64,000 nucleotides of DNA from Paragonimus westermani. Lineage: Eukaryota > Platyhelminthes > Trematoda > Plagiorchiida > Troglotrematidae. The stretch lies in assembly GCA_008508345.1 (NCBI GenBank), contig QNGE01000908.1, positions 1 to 64,000 on the forward strand, read 5' to 3'. A program made the translations under genes and the position numbers. The notes under the pieces were generated by a model. It was given only the letters and a program-made list of their open reading frames with translations, was not told the DNA's origin and searched no databases. This document shows positions 13,466 through 26,100 of this stretch, in pieces; position 1 is the stretch's first letter, and each line of letters starts with the position of its first letter.

Positions 13466-14109
13466 TCAGGTGGTTTGTGTTGTTGAATTTAACATGATGG
13501 ACGTGGAATTTGGCTGATGGGCAATCAACAAAGGAACAGTCTGATGCGTCGGATGAATCGGTAGCGAACGCATTGTACTAGGGGAGAGAACCAAACCGGA
13601 ATTCACATACAGCGTTGTGAGGGGAATCCCTATTTCACTGGCGCCGTAAGCATAAGTTGTTTCACAGGACATCTGATGTACATGGGAGTCGTGTAGGTTT
13701 GAGGTGACGGTATCGTGGGAATCGCGATGATTGGCCTTGGGGAATTCTTGCTTGGAGGGTAGAGGAATGATTGGCGGTGGTTGGGGCGCAATTAGCACAA
13801 CGTTATCCGTGTTAATTATCTTCGAATGATTGAGCGATTTGCTGACACAAACCTCGTCTTGTTGGACTGTTTTTGTGAGCGTGTCGAACGGATTTAGAAA
13901 TCGCATTCGAAACATCCATCCGCAAATGTTGACCAACCCAACACAACCAATCATTGTTACTGCAACTAACAAAGCAGTGACTGTCAGGTAACGTGCTTGT
14001 TGTAAACTGTTCCAATCAGAATCCATTGCTCGACTAATCAATGCAGTCCAAAGTAAATTATGCACGCTCATTTTTCTGTATTCCAAGTTTGAGTGAATAT
14101 TCCGTGCAC
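13466..14109 (-). CDS. Terminal exon: fifth membrane segment and cytoplasmic tail
   Basis: The acceptor is a pyrimidine-rich stretch ending in TTTCCTGAAAG at 14110; the exon begins GT, which completes a serine codon with the last base of the exon at 22652. It holds 213 residues and a TGA stop. A hydrophobic segment (ALLVAVTMIGCVGLVNICGW at its core) is followed by RMR, so the tail is placed inside the cell. The tail is rich in Ser, Thr, His and Pro and carries a short proline run (PQPPPIIPLP) that could bind an SH3 or WW domain; that is inference only. The frame stays open for 34 more codons upstream of the acceptor, to a TAG next to 14213. Confidence 0.8.
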
Positions 14110-17100
14110 CTTTCAGGAAAACAGAAATTGAACGTGATGTTCCCGGAAGAGAAGATGTACTAACGAAATGGACTTTTACATTTTTCGGGGGATAGGACCA
14201 GTTGATAATTTTCTAACTATTCAACTCTGAGAAAACCGGTTTCTTCAGGGTAGCTGTTTTTTTTGAGTGAACGCACAACAAATATACTTTACAAACCACG
14301 TTACAATTTTACGTGATATATCGCTAGTTTATTGGTCTGCATATACACAGTTTAGTTATCACAATGAATCAACTTACACTTGCAACACTACGACACGACC
14401 GCAACACATGCGAGGGTTTAGACATACAAGACTAAAGCGGACGACTGATCTAATTCTTGAATAGACAGAACACTGGTTATCGAGTTGCTTATTGCTCATT
14501 CCTCCCCCTGATTATAGGCCCAACGAATATCTTCTGAATTAAGTGAGTTTACACAGTGTTTCTAGAAACGATGGCTGTACAAGTGTCACCGCTGGATATA
14601 GTGCGAGGAATTATGGTTTAGGCTTGATGAGTTTGAGTGAGGAAGAAGCTGGTCAGATTTCATTGTTACTCTGAGCATGAACGCCGTGACATATTCACGA
14701 AACAACACTGAAAACTATGCTTACAATGAGCAGTAAGCAAACGGCTATCCGTTTTTGCAAACCTATGCGAGGTAAGGCGAATATGTCATCTCCCACACTC
14801 AGCCAGTCAGTAAATACTGTCATTTCATTTATTTAAACTCCTACAGTCTCAGCGCGTAAGCAGTAATTTTATAAAGCTTCAGTATCATTCAGACGTGAGG
14901 TGCGTATGATTTGCAACATGGCAACAAAGTTCACGCCCCTAAGGCGCCAGAACACGCACACGAGACGTTAAACAAATTGGTCAGTCTAGCATCTGTCAAA
15001 CGGCCATTCTACATAATGCATGCCGAGCCTCAGAAATGGACAAGCGCCAGGATGCAGACATGAAGACTGAGAACATGGTGTCACGGTAGGTTTTAGTTAG
15101 TCATCCTAACTGATGGCACGAAGAATTGATAGAAACATAACATATGGTCCTGTGAGTACTCAGTCATGTTCTGAAAATCGAAACCAAGGTCATAACCGAA
15201 ATAAGCGTTGTGCAAACGCAACAGTTTGCGGAAGATTACAAGTCAGGTACTTCTAACGATAAAGCTTTGTTACTTAATATAACAGACGTTCAACTATGCG
15301 GTTGTTTTAGTCCGTTTATCGTGGAAAGATCTACAATGAATTTGCCGAATTTAATTACAGTACACACGTTGCGATGACACTTACTGATTTCCTGTGTTTT
15401 GGCTTTTTGGCATATTGACGAAACAAACCGAAGTGTTTTCTAGAACCCACTAAATTACATGTTTTGTTATGAACAGTTGTTTTGCTATTTAGATCCAGCC
15501 CTCACTCTTCTTTACTTTGTTATCAGCATCACGAGAGGTTAAAAAAAGTTCACACCAAACTGTAGGAAATCAAGGGACAGAATCACAAAACATAATATTT
15601 GCTGGACATTCTTTATTAGCGTCAGTGTGAACAAAGTCTAGGTGATGTGTCTACCGAAGATCAGTGTAGCTTATCACAGATTCAACAGACTGACAGTCAG
15701 AGATGGCTAAGAATCTTGTAACCGATGAGATGACAACGCAAACACGTCCATCATTCAGTGTAATCGGTAGAGGCATAGCGAACTCCTATCACTTTCGAAT
15801 GCGTTCGTTTACTGTTGCTCAACACACCCCGTCAGCTTTGTTGGTAAAAGGGACTGAAGTTGCTGAATTTTTTTTCATGATGTGACCAAAAATGGTACAG
15901 ATTTGGCCCGCAAAATACTTGTTCTTGATCCCAACTTTAAAGGCTGTTGTGTACCGAGTGTAACGACTACGGCTTTAAAAGAATGTGATCACAATCCTTG
16001 AAGCGCAATTAGTCATTGTTTGAGAAATGAAAACTATGGATTAACGCATTACATTCATAACACAGTTTTTGCTTTAAGAGGAAATTGAGAGGTATTGTTA
16101 CAAACTTCTGTGCGGTCTAGATAATCTCGGTATGCAAAGCGCACATGTGACAGAATAAGGTAAATCTGCCGTCCCCTATCTCGTTGATAATCGCTGGAAC
16201 CAGCTGTTTGTAAAAATCATTCGTGATCTCCTCTGGGACGTTGAGAATATTTGCTAATTTGTAGGACAACTGTCATGATTGGTCCATTTTACTTTACGAG
16301 AAATAATATAACAGTTAATTAGGCTGCATATACCTCCGCAACCCCCAATGAATACAAGCTCACAACCAAGTAGGTAAGCGTCTAGACGATCGGTCTATGG
16401 GCACGATTCTCCCCTTACGAGATGTCGACGTGACCTATCTCGGGCAAACAGCTGCCCACCAAATCTGTGGTGTTCATTGTGACTATCTGCTTGCCACAAC
16501 ACATATGTGCAGAAAGAACTTATTGTGGCGAAGTGGGATGTTCAGGTGTATCGTTGACAATGATAAGAAACCGGCAGACTTAAATGAAAATCTAAAACAT
16601 GTTACCGAAACACAGTTACGTGAGAGGACTATGAAGAACAGTGATTGTAACTTTGCAACTAATCAACAAGCTACTAAGCCTGAGTGAGGGGCAAACAGTC
16701 CATGTCGATAATTGGTTCCAAAAATTACTTTAGTATCCACCGCACTGTTTCATCAAACAGCGAGGTTTGAAACATTGGTTTACATTTAACGACTTCATCA
16801 ATGCAGAAGGAAAACATTGTAATTTGCTAACAGTTCGTTAAATCTCGTTAGCTGCTTCATCCATTTTGTACATACACCGCCTGCTGGTGAGTTCTGATCA
16901 ACAGAGCTGCGCTAGAAGCCAGCAGTTTACGGTTCTGATTGCGTAACAATATGTTGAATGATCCACGTGGGTCAACTTGGTGACCTGTTATCCTGAAGTG
17001 TCTAGCAATCGATGATATATGGGAATTGGAACAATAGGTCAACCGGTTTGAGTTTGCTTTGTCGCCAGGTGTTTCACTCATTTTTGGAAGCGTTCTGCTA

Positions 17101-20100
17101 CTCGGTGAAATAGCCGTCGTCTCTTCTGTCTATAAAAACGTCGCTGCAACCGAAAGTGGAGTGGCAGACGTTGCAGTCAGACCCTGAAGTTCTGTTGATC
17201 AGAAGTCACCAGCCGGCGTTATATGCACAAAAGTGGATTTGGCAACCGATAGAATTGCCTTCATGTGGATTACATAATACTCGATGTGAATGTATGTTTG
17301 TCCACACCCTGTCTGCCTCTGTTTGTCTGTCATATATAATCTACATGTTTTGCGTTTGCGACTGATGAGAGTAAAGGAACTGTTATGATATTACGACATA
17401 CACTCTCATTGACCAAAACAGAGTTTTTTCTGGATTCTTCTCAAATAGAATTGAGTAGAGCTATTACTGTCGCTCGGTTGTCACATTTCGTCTAAGGTAC
17501 TCTGTACGCACGCCAAAATCTAGCTTTGAAATTATTTGGATTTCTGTGACCATCCAATAACATACCTGGATAGATATAGGACGGACACACTGATGACGTA
17601 AGCCCTGAAAGCACACCATTCTTCTTATCTCTAACTAATCTGTTAAACATCTAACAAACAACGGGGAAGTTGACTTGTGCAGTCTTAATGTGAACTTTTC
17701 AGGCCCATGGGGTGACTTCCTAGTCCATCACGAAGAACACACACTAAGCAGGTGTAGGTGGTTTCTTGTACAAGCTCGTATCCATCCGACGTTTAGATTT
17801 ACCGTAAGTTTTTTACCTCTTATTCAAAACGGCTGATACACCACCTGAAGGCAATTCACAATTAAGACTGACACGTTCACAGTCCGTAATAAAAAACGGT
17901 GGTCTCCCTAATCTCACCCGAATAGCCAGTTCATATATACTTGTTTTGTAACATATGCAGTGTTACAAAGTTGTATGTCACGTGAAGTCTCATCAAGCCA
18001 TGAGAATTACGTAATCTCAAATTGAATCTGCTAATTCGATGATCCGCATTATTAGAATTCATCATGTCATTAGTTTTATGAATTTAAAAAGTGAGGGCAG
18101 TTGTCTTTTTGTCTACCGAGTGAGTCATTCGAAGCCTAGGGTCAAGGTTGAACTACTTTCTTCCGGTCACACAATGCTGTTTTACACAGTCGAAGAGCAA
18201 TGACACCCACGATGACAAAGTTCAAGAGGGACCGACTAACATATTAAGTGGACGATGGAACACTGATAGCCAGACATTAATTCACTCTAATTGTAACCAA
18301 TCCATCAAGTTTTGGTTCACCATTGTGTTCAAAATGAAACTTCCATAACGATAACTACAGCGACTTGAACTACATTGCTTACCTGTTAGGCATGCACCAA
18401 AAACTTATATCAACAGAGTAAGCCTTGTTTAGGAATCCCATTTTTAAAGTGACTATTCCTAAGGAGAATTCATGTTCATTACTGGTAGGCTGCTGATGAG
18501 TTAAGCTTCCAACTTTGTTTCGTAAGATATAAATGTATGGGTAATCTGTCAGTGTTGAATGTTTCACAAATGAAAGCCAAATGTTTTGCTTTAGAAACCA
18601 CACTTAATTGCCACTTCTGACCAGAAATGACGCAAATTCGCGCATCACTGCAAATATACATCGCTAGTTATCTACGCCAGTTGGATACCAACACAGTATA
18701 AGTTGTTAAATATCCTTGAAAGCATCAGCGTCGTAACGTTTCATAAGAAATTAATTTGAAGAAGGTTAGCTGCTTAAATGTAAACTGTGATTACCAATAC
18801 GTCTTTCAATGTAACTAACCAGTAGGTGCTCATCCAACAGTCGTCTATGCCCACCTGTTTGAACGTTTTGCAGTATCTGATACTGCACAACTAGGAAATC
18901 GGATGTACAATCTCATGAGGTTAACAGGAAAAGTGGCCTTAGGGACAGTACTAAACAAATGTTTAGAGAAATCGCCAGCCTTCTAAAGTAGAATTATTAT
19001 TACAAATGACTTACTTCAACGATTAAGACAGAGGCATAACTACACTCAATTTCGGCTCAAACTGGACCACGTTCTAGTTTAGAGTCAGCCGTTTAAGGGC
19101 GCTTCAACAGCAGATGCATGTAAAAATAGAATCTGAAAATTACTTCACAAGGCTCTCTCTAAATAAGAGCACTGTTTCTCGAGTACGCAAATACAAACTT
19201 TTAAGATGAAGGTATTGTTCATACCAAAACGAAATATATTGGACACAGGAAGCGGCAACCCAACGAAAAGATGATGGAATACAATCCAGGGCAAGGCCCG
19301 GGGAAGAAATCTTAATGTGTTGCTAGCATTGTGCTTGATTGTTTAATCAAAATATGGGCCTTAATCTTTCATCAAAAACAGTTAAGTAGTAACCAGGAAA
19401 TGTGACAGTGTTTGAGACGATCTCGAGTAGTTTTAGGGCAGTATGCGGTAAGCTGTCAAATAAAGCTTGTTCATGACCTTCAACTTCCCGGGTCTCAAAC
19501 TTACAACAAATTTTCATTATGTCGATCACCGTGAGCAGGAATTCGCATATCAGTTTAACTACCCTAGTATGTTCAGGAACGAGTCAAATCGAACTTCGGC
19601 TGGCTTAGAACCAGCGACAGAAACAATTTGTCCAGGCGCAGCAAATTGCTGTACCGACTTGACTGTAACGCCAGACCGAAAGCTTAAGACTGCCATATTT
19701 CGATTTCTTGTTCAGCCGACTCTGTGTCACATGGAATCGATCAAATGCTTCATTTTGCTGACTGCCCCAGCGGGATTTCTACATCAGTTTACGTTAGAAT
19801 CGATCACCGTCACCAGCAATCAAGTAAATCGTACTGCTGAGGGACTTTTTGACGGGTTTGACATTTTAAAAGTGTTCAAACTGTAAAAATCCAAATTTCG
19901 GTTAAATTTGAATCAGCGACTGCAGCAGCATGCCATGATGCGATCAGTGGGTAGTTTAGTCTGAATACGGAATTTTTGAAATCTTGGCCCAACATCGTGA
20001 CTCAGCCCACTGGGCATTTGTAGTTGTGTTTTGTCACCGGTTGGAATCCAGGGGAAGACTAAATGTTACTTCTAACTCTTCAAACCTACCGAATTTCTTA

Positions 20101-23100
20101 TCAGCAACATCGTATTGCGTTTAAACTACAATGGAATATGCCCCCCGGATACAGTCGTAACTGATATGTGAAGCATTACATCTATTCCAGTATGCTAATT
20201 TCAGTAGTGGAAAGGTATCACATCACGAGTTCATTTTGCATACTCTCATAGTCTGCGAAGATGTGACTAATATTAAGAAACGGAAAATGATAAGTCAGAC
20301 GGCTGAATGTACAAACCGATCTGAATCGTGAATGATACTCACAGGTGAGACCGGGGTAGGCAGAGAGTGAATGCTGGTTGTTTTTGACTATAAAGGGGCC
20401 TGTTGTCGACGAGGGACTAATAGGGCTCTGGCATATATTTGTTGTTGTGAATTGTACATAGTCATGGAAACCGTGTACGATGATTCAATACTAATGTCAT
20501 GACCTGTGGTCAATAGGTGTTTCGTGATGGATGAATAAGCGTTTCGTCCTGGCTTTTTGTCACACGCTGGTGGGTTAGCCGTTGTTTTCCTTATTCGAAT
20601 CAGGATACTAACATTACGTCTGGCTTCAAGCTTTACCTCTTCTACCAAGGTGAATGTTTCGGTGATTGATGAAAGGTTGATGAGCGTTCTATAAACGTAG
20701 AAAGATGCAAACAAGTCAATTATTGTAGTGAAACATATTATGCTGCCTTATAACTGTGGTTCAGTATGCGTTACTCATTTTGGCAAAGTTTCTATCTAAA
20801 TGTCACCTTTAGAAGTGGCTGAGGTGCACTTGCCAAACCATTAGTGCGCGACAAACAAGGAGGAAAAAATGCCGATCTACCAACTCTAGGGTAGTTATAG
20901 GTCACCCGTTTGAACGGTAATAGTGTGCTATGGTTTGTGACATCGTCGAGTGCTCACAAGTCACAATAACGCAATTATATCACGGCCTTATTAGTCAAAC
21001 ATCGATAGCTAGCGGCAAGTAGTCAAGACTAACCGACTCATTATTTGTTCTCTGTGAGCTCAGCGGTGTGTAACACTCACGACCCAGAGCAATCTGTACC
21101 TCCAACCAAATTATTCGGAATAAGTTGACTATGTTTTTGCAGTGGTTGCAATTCTACGACTGGCTAGATTATGCAAGAAGTTTGATGCATCACTGTTTCT
21201 TCCTAGACTGTTCTGTTCTTACCAGAAATGATTTATTCATATTTTAGTTGAAGCAAGAAAGTTACTGGGAACGACGACACGGTACTAACAAAACACATTT
21301 TTAAGGAAGTTTGTTCGGTTAGTCCCATCTCAATGGTAGCTGAATTACTTAGCATTCGGATAACCCAAGATATGAACAAAAATGAAGGCGTGACATGCAT
21401 CAGTTACACAACAGCACTTTCTCAGATTATCTAAGCCCGAGGTTACTGGTGTACACCGGATTTTAACCTGTCACAATTATGAGCTTCGATTTGACCTAAT
21501 CTTGCAACATAAACAGCATATCTAGCCGGTTCAAGCACTTTACCACTTACACTCCACAGGTATGTCAAGATCTAATACTGTTTGCATTTGGACCGAGGTG
21601 TATGGCAACTTTGTAAGATGTCGACATCTATAAGTGTTTCAGCTGATAGAGTACTAATCTAGTTTGGGCAGGCTGTTTCTGTTGCTGGTTCGAATCTTAC
21701 TGAGGCTCGAATTTTTCACAGCTGTGACACTTGAAATTTAACGGGCCAATCGCACTAATTACCTGTCACTAGCTTACATTGAAGTGGCGCAGAGAAGAAA
21801 GTATTATTCGAAGCTCCATGTCCTAAAACAAGAAAAACTTTGCGTCTTCAGAGAATTATGATAGTCTATCAGTCGTTGATTTTCCTGTGAACAACCCAAC
21901 CAATGTAAACCAGTTTTGTTTGGTTGCATCGCACTCAGCGTGTATCTGATTGTTGTCATCTGCACTACTGTGGGAAAGAAACAAAAAGTTGGCATTAATA
22001 TAAAGTTATTTCTAAAATTTAATTTAAACGTAACGCAATTGTTTGGTGTTACAAGTGAAATGCTCGTAACCTTTCCTGATAAGTGTTGAACGCATGTTGT
22101 CACCATGCCGGTTTAATCAAAATCACTATGAAGACAGTCGTACTGAAGTAGACCGTGATTGTTGCGCACCAATTGCTTCACTGATTCTACGAAGAGAATC
22201 AGCCGCTAGCAACTTTTCTGTCTATTCGTCACCCACTTCAGGGAACAACGGTGGTCTAACAACCCTAGAACATACCTAATTCTCAAGATTTCCTCAAACT
22301 GTTGTGCAGAATTCTCATCAGAGTAAAATTACGTTACGACAACAGACAATTTCTGTTGTCAGGGTTTAAGTAGACAACGCCATAAGTGATCAGAATGTAA
22401 CGTAAATTGATATCTTGTGTGTTTACAAATCGTTGAAACTGAATTGTGACAGTGTGTCTAATTTGGTTACTTGGAACGGTCATAAGTCCCCGCGCCACGC
22501 TTGTGCTTTACGTGGACGTTTGTAATTACATGTGACATGTTGGATAATGCAAAATGACAGATCGGTCAACTTGTTCAATTGCTTTGAGTGAGCATCTTGA
22601 AGCAGCCACACATGGAATGTACAAACTCAACTTCTCATTAGTGAAACTTACTATCTGTCATAGTTTGAAACGAAGTGGACAGTTGGACAGGAACAACTGG
22701 TAAGAAGTGACATATTTGTTGCCGAAACAACATTTCCGAATTTAGTTTGGGCGGTAGCGCTTGCGAACCGGAGGAAAAAGAATTGTTCCAACTATCCGGA
22801 TTTTCACCAGTCATTGAGACTGGTGTTGAACGTAAGAATTCTTGCATTGCTTTAACCATAAGACTGGCTTCCGCACGAACTTGTCTATCAAAAAAGCTCT
22901 GGGAATGGAAACAAAGTTAATGAGATTACCGAACTGAGGTATCAAATAAATAGACGAAATAAGATATCTTCAAAATGGTGAGACTTTTGGTTATCAGTTA
23001 CAAAGTTCGGAAGTCTAGTGCATTATACTTGCATGTGATCAGGTGAAAGCTATACTTCGAAATTTCTGCTGAAATTAAGAAAACCGGACGTCCATCGATC

Positions 23101-26100
23101 AGAACAATTTTCAAAGCCTTTCTGATTAGTTCAACTAAGTAACGGCTGAAGAGTTATTGAGCAAAAACAAATCAGGTATCACAGTGTTCAGGTGAACGAT
23201 GTTGTAAACGACACTCTGTAGCCAATAGTAAGTATACAGATATGACGGCGTAAGCAGAATTTTATAGTGTCTGATGATGATAAAAACTGTTTTGTAAACA
23301 GTTGGGTTCTACTAAAAGTTTGTATCTGTGTGATCCAGCAAACAGAAAAATGGTTAACGGGAAACTGGCTCATTATCCCCTACAAAACCAAACTAAATTA
23401 AACTACACTGACCAGAGAGGTCCTAGTGCCATTAGGATAACAGACCCGGGTGAATTAAAACTGACTTCACGATGACGGAACAGATGAGTCAAGCATAATT
23501 TTATTGTAATACTGTCGACGTAATAAAATACAACTATCAGGGGATTTTGGTGAATGAAGATGTTTATTCTGTCTGTGACGGTTAGGCAAGTTGAGTGGTT
23601 AATGCAAGTCAAACGATTAACTACTTCATCACGTTTAACAAACTTTGGTAAATCTAAAACTGAATAACCTACGTTTAAACATGAGTTTCATGAAGGGTAT
23701 ACTATGACTTAATTGCCGAGTGGTCGTCCAAGAGGTCGATGTAATCGTCCATAGTTTAGTTCCATTTTGAATAAGTTTCATTATCACGATCCGGATTTGA
23801 AAATCAGTCAACGTTCTCATATAATATTCACGTTGTCGACAATATCATTAACCTAACAAATGCCTGACCAAATTACTCAGTCTAACCAGGGAGCTTTGTT
23901 TCCTCATGTAAGCCTTATACTCTAACGTCAGTTCTTCAACCAGCTTATCAAGCTGAAATTACAGGACCAAATAATGTCACTCAGAAGTGTACTGGAAGCT
24001 GGTAAATGCTGAAGGGTCTACTGGAACTGTATTGAACATCATTTACACTAGTAGGCAGATCTTACGTCCATCCCAGCTCTGTCGATTCAAGCGAACCATT
24101 TCAGTTTTCTTCTTATGACAGTTTAGTATTAGTTTATAGCCATGGTAGGAATTCGGCTTAGCGTTCTGGCAAGGATATGCGCAGCTGACGACTTAGGACA
24201 AAAATGACAATTCGGTCTGCTGGTTGCGCTCAAAAGTGGCTAGCTGGAAGACCTAAGTGAGTTGAGAACTGCGAACGACTGTGTGACGTTCAGTGTGCAT
24301 CGATCAAATCCCTGGATACTTGCTAATGACTAATCAAAATGCCGGATAAGTCACAACAGACAAACTGTATTCAGTGATTCGTTAGTAAGCTGAAAACATC
24401 ACAGATCAGAGTTGTCTGTTTATTTGCTTAAATCACCTGGAGATATATTCGTTGCAGAATCTGCTAGATTTCACTACTCTAAGTTGACTCTCAGGATAGG
24501 TGTAACCTCTTTATTCGGGTAAGACAAGATGGAATATTCAGAGTTTTCTCACACAAGCTGGTTTAGTAGACAAGTTAGTGAGCAAAATAAATGTACATCA
24601 TACAATGAAGTTGAGTGTGTCTTCACGAAATTAAACCGTTCGCATTTACAAAGCGGTAGAGCAGACAGTCAATTCAGCTGAAACAAAAAAATTAATTAAA
24701 GTTTACTGTGAGAAAGTAAAAACATTGCATGTGATCATCCTGTCGCACATGCTAAGGTAGTGTGGTGGTTAGTGTGTTAGTGTCCCTTTTCTGATAATCG
24801 GTGTAAAAGTCTTTGAGCAGCTGTTTTGCCACCACACGCTTCCGATTACTTCTTCTTGGAACACACGGGTTGCACTATAGTTGAGGAAGCAAACATCAGC
24901 AACCGTGAAACTCTCGAATCCATTAGCTGAGCTGCTGTACACGATGAACAGTAATTGCATGTAATTCTTGTTGTTGGTTTGCAATTCCATCAAGATACAG
25001 ATTCTTAACAAGTTGATTGATAAAGAGTCGGCCTTACGGATGGACATTCATTTTAAGGTTGTGATGTTTACTAAGTATTCTGGCTGATATATAAGGTGAA
25101 AATATTTCAAGGCGCTCTGCTAATAAAATATTCTAGCGCATTTTCCGCTTTTTTTCAGGGAACGTAGTAGTATTGATGCTATTAAGTGAATCGTTTCAGC
25201 AGCCGACAAGCTGATTGATTCGTCTGATTTGAAGACAACAAATCGATAAGGGGGGTGGATGCTTGGACGGTCGTAAATTTTTCAGTTCCATTCTCGCTGA
25301 ATGGACACTTAGTTCGAGTAAGCTTGCATAGACAATTCGCTGTGATCCCTCCAAGTGTTCTGCAAGACTGAACACGACAGTTCAAGTGTTTTTCAACTGA
25401 GCGCAATAATGCTCAAGGCGGTCAACATCGTCAAGTGGGAGAGTCGGTTTGCATGTGCGGTCGTTCAAAGGATTTCCGTTAGTGTCGGTTCCTGCTTGCG
25501 TTTATGCAGGTGTGTTTTCTTTGTTCGTGCGCACGCGTGTGCCAACAAGCAGCGACGAGCTAGCGCCATAGTTGATATTCGGTAACTACCATATTGCAAA
25601 TTACTTCTCTAGCACTGACCGCAGTAGTTATGAATTGTTTGTTCGCTAGATCGCCCCATCGTTCGTTTGCCCTCTCTTCCGTTCGACAACGTGGAATTTA
25701 TCTGGGTCAATCTGGATGAAGCACACTGTTGTGGGTTTAACTCATTTTGTGGGGCACGTGATCCCTCCATTAGGTGACGTTTCTTTATATGGTCTCAGAA
25801 CTAAAAGCATCTTGTTGAGGTACAGTTTACGTAAAAAAATTTTTGCCGTCATGTAATTTACAAACTTTGACATAGGCTGATGGTTCCACGCAAATACTCA
25901 AACGGGAGGTCGCTTCAGGATGGGATTATGTTACGCAAAACTTTGTCGTTGGCTTCTGGTTTACAATGAGACAACTGGATCTAAAGTTTCATAATCAATT
26001 AAAATGAATGGATAAGTGAATATTGAGGGGTTAGTTTAAGTAAGCTTTCCTCTGTATTAATCTTGAACAGACAAGCAGGTAGCGGGATATTTCACAGGGA

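Larger units (their letters stand above)
14110..22651 (-). other. Intron between the 22.7 kb exon and the terminal exon
   Basis: About 8.5 kb. It starts with a strong donor (GTAAGTTTC at 22651) and ends at the acceptor before 14109. It contains Penelope-like fragments at 16.4-17.3 kb and 20.4 kb and a tRNA-like unit at 19.6 kb, described separately. A box-B-like GGTTCGAATC on the plus strand near 21688 lacks a convincing box A. I see nothing else that can be named. Confidence 0.7.

Noticed and set aside
14110..14212. Upstream extension of the terminal exon to an acceptor ATAGTTAG, which would let the 31.5 kb exon join directly in phase 0
   Set aside because: The acceptor is weak and lacks a pyrimidine tract, whereas the route through 22652-22898 uses three strong sites. 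It could still be a rare isoform.
19467..19886. 139-codon plus-strand frame
   Set aside because: It reads through the tRNA-like repeat at 19590-19670, and no splice or promoter context supports it.
21670..21720. Box-B-like GGTTCGAATC on the plus strand
   Set aside because: No box A at the right distance and no T-stem pairing, so neither a tRNA nor a SINE can be supported.
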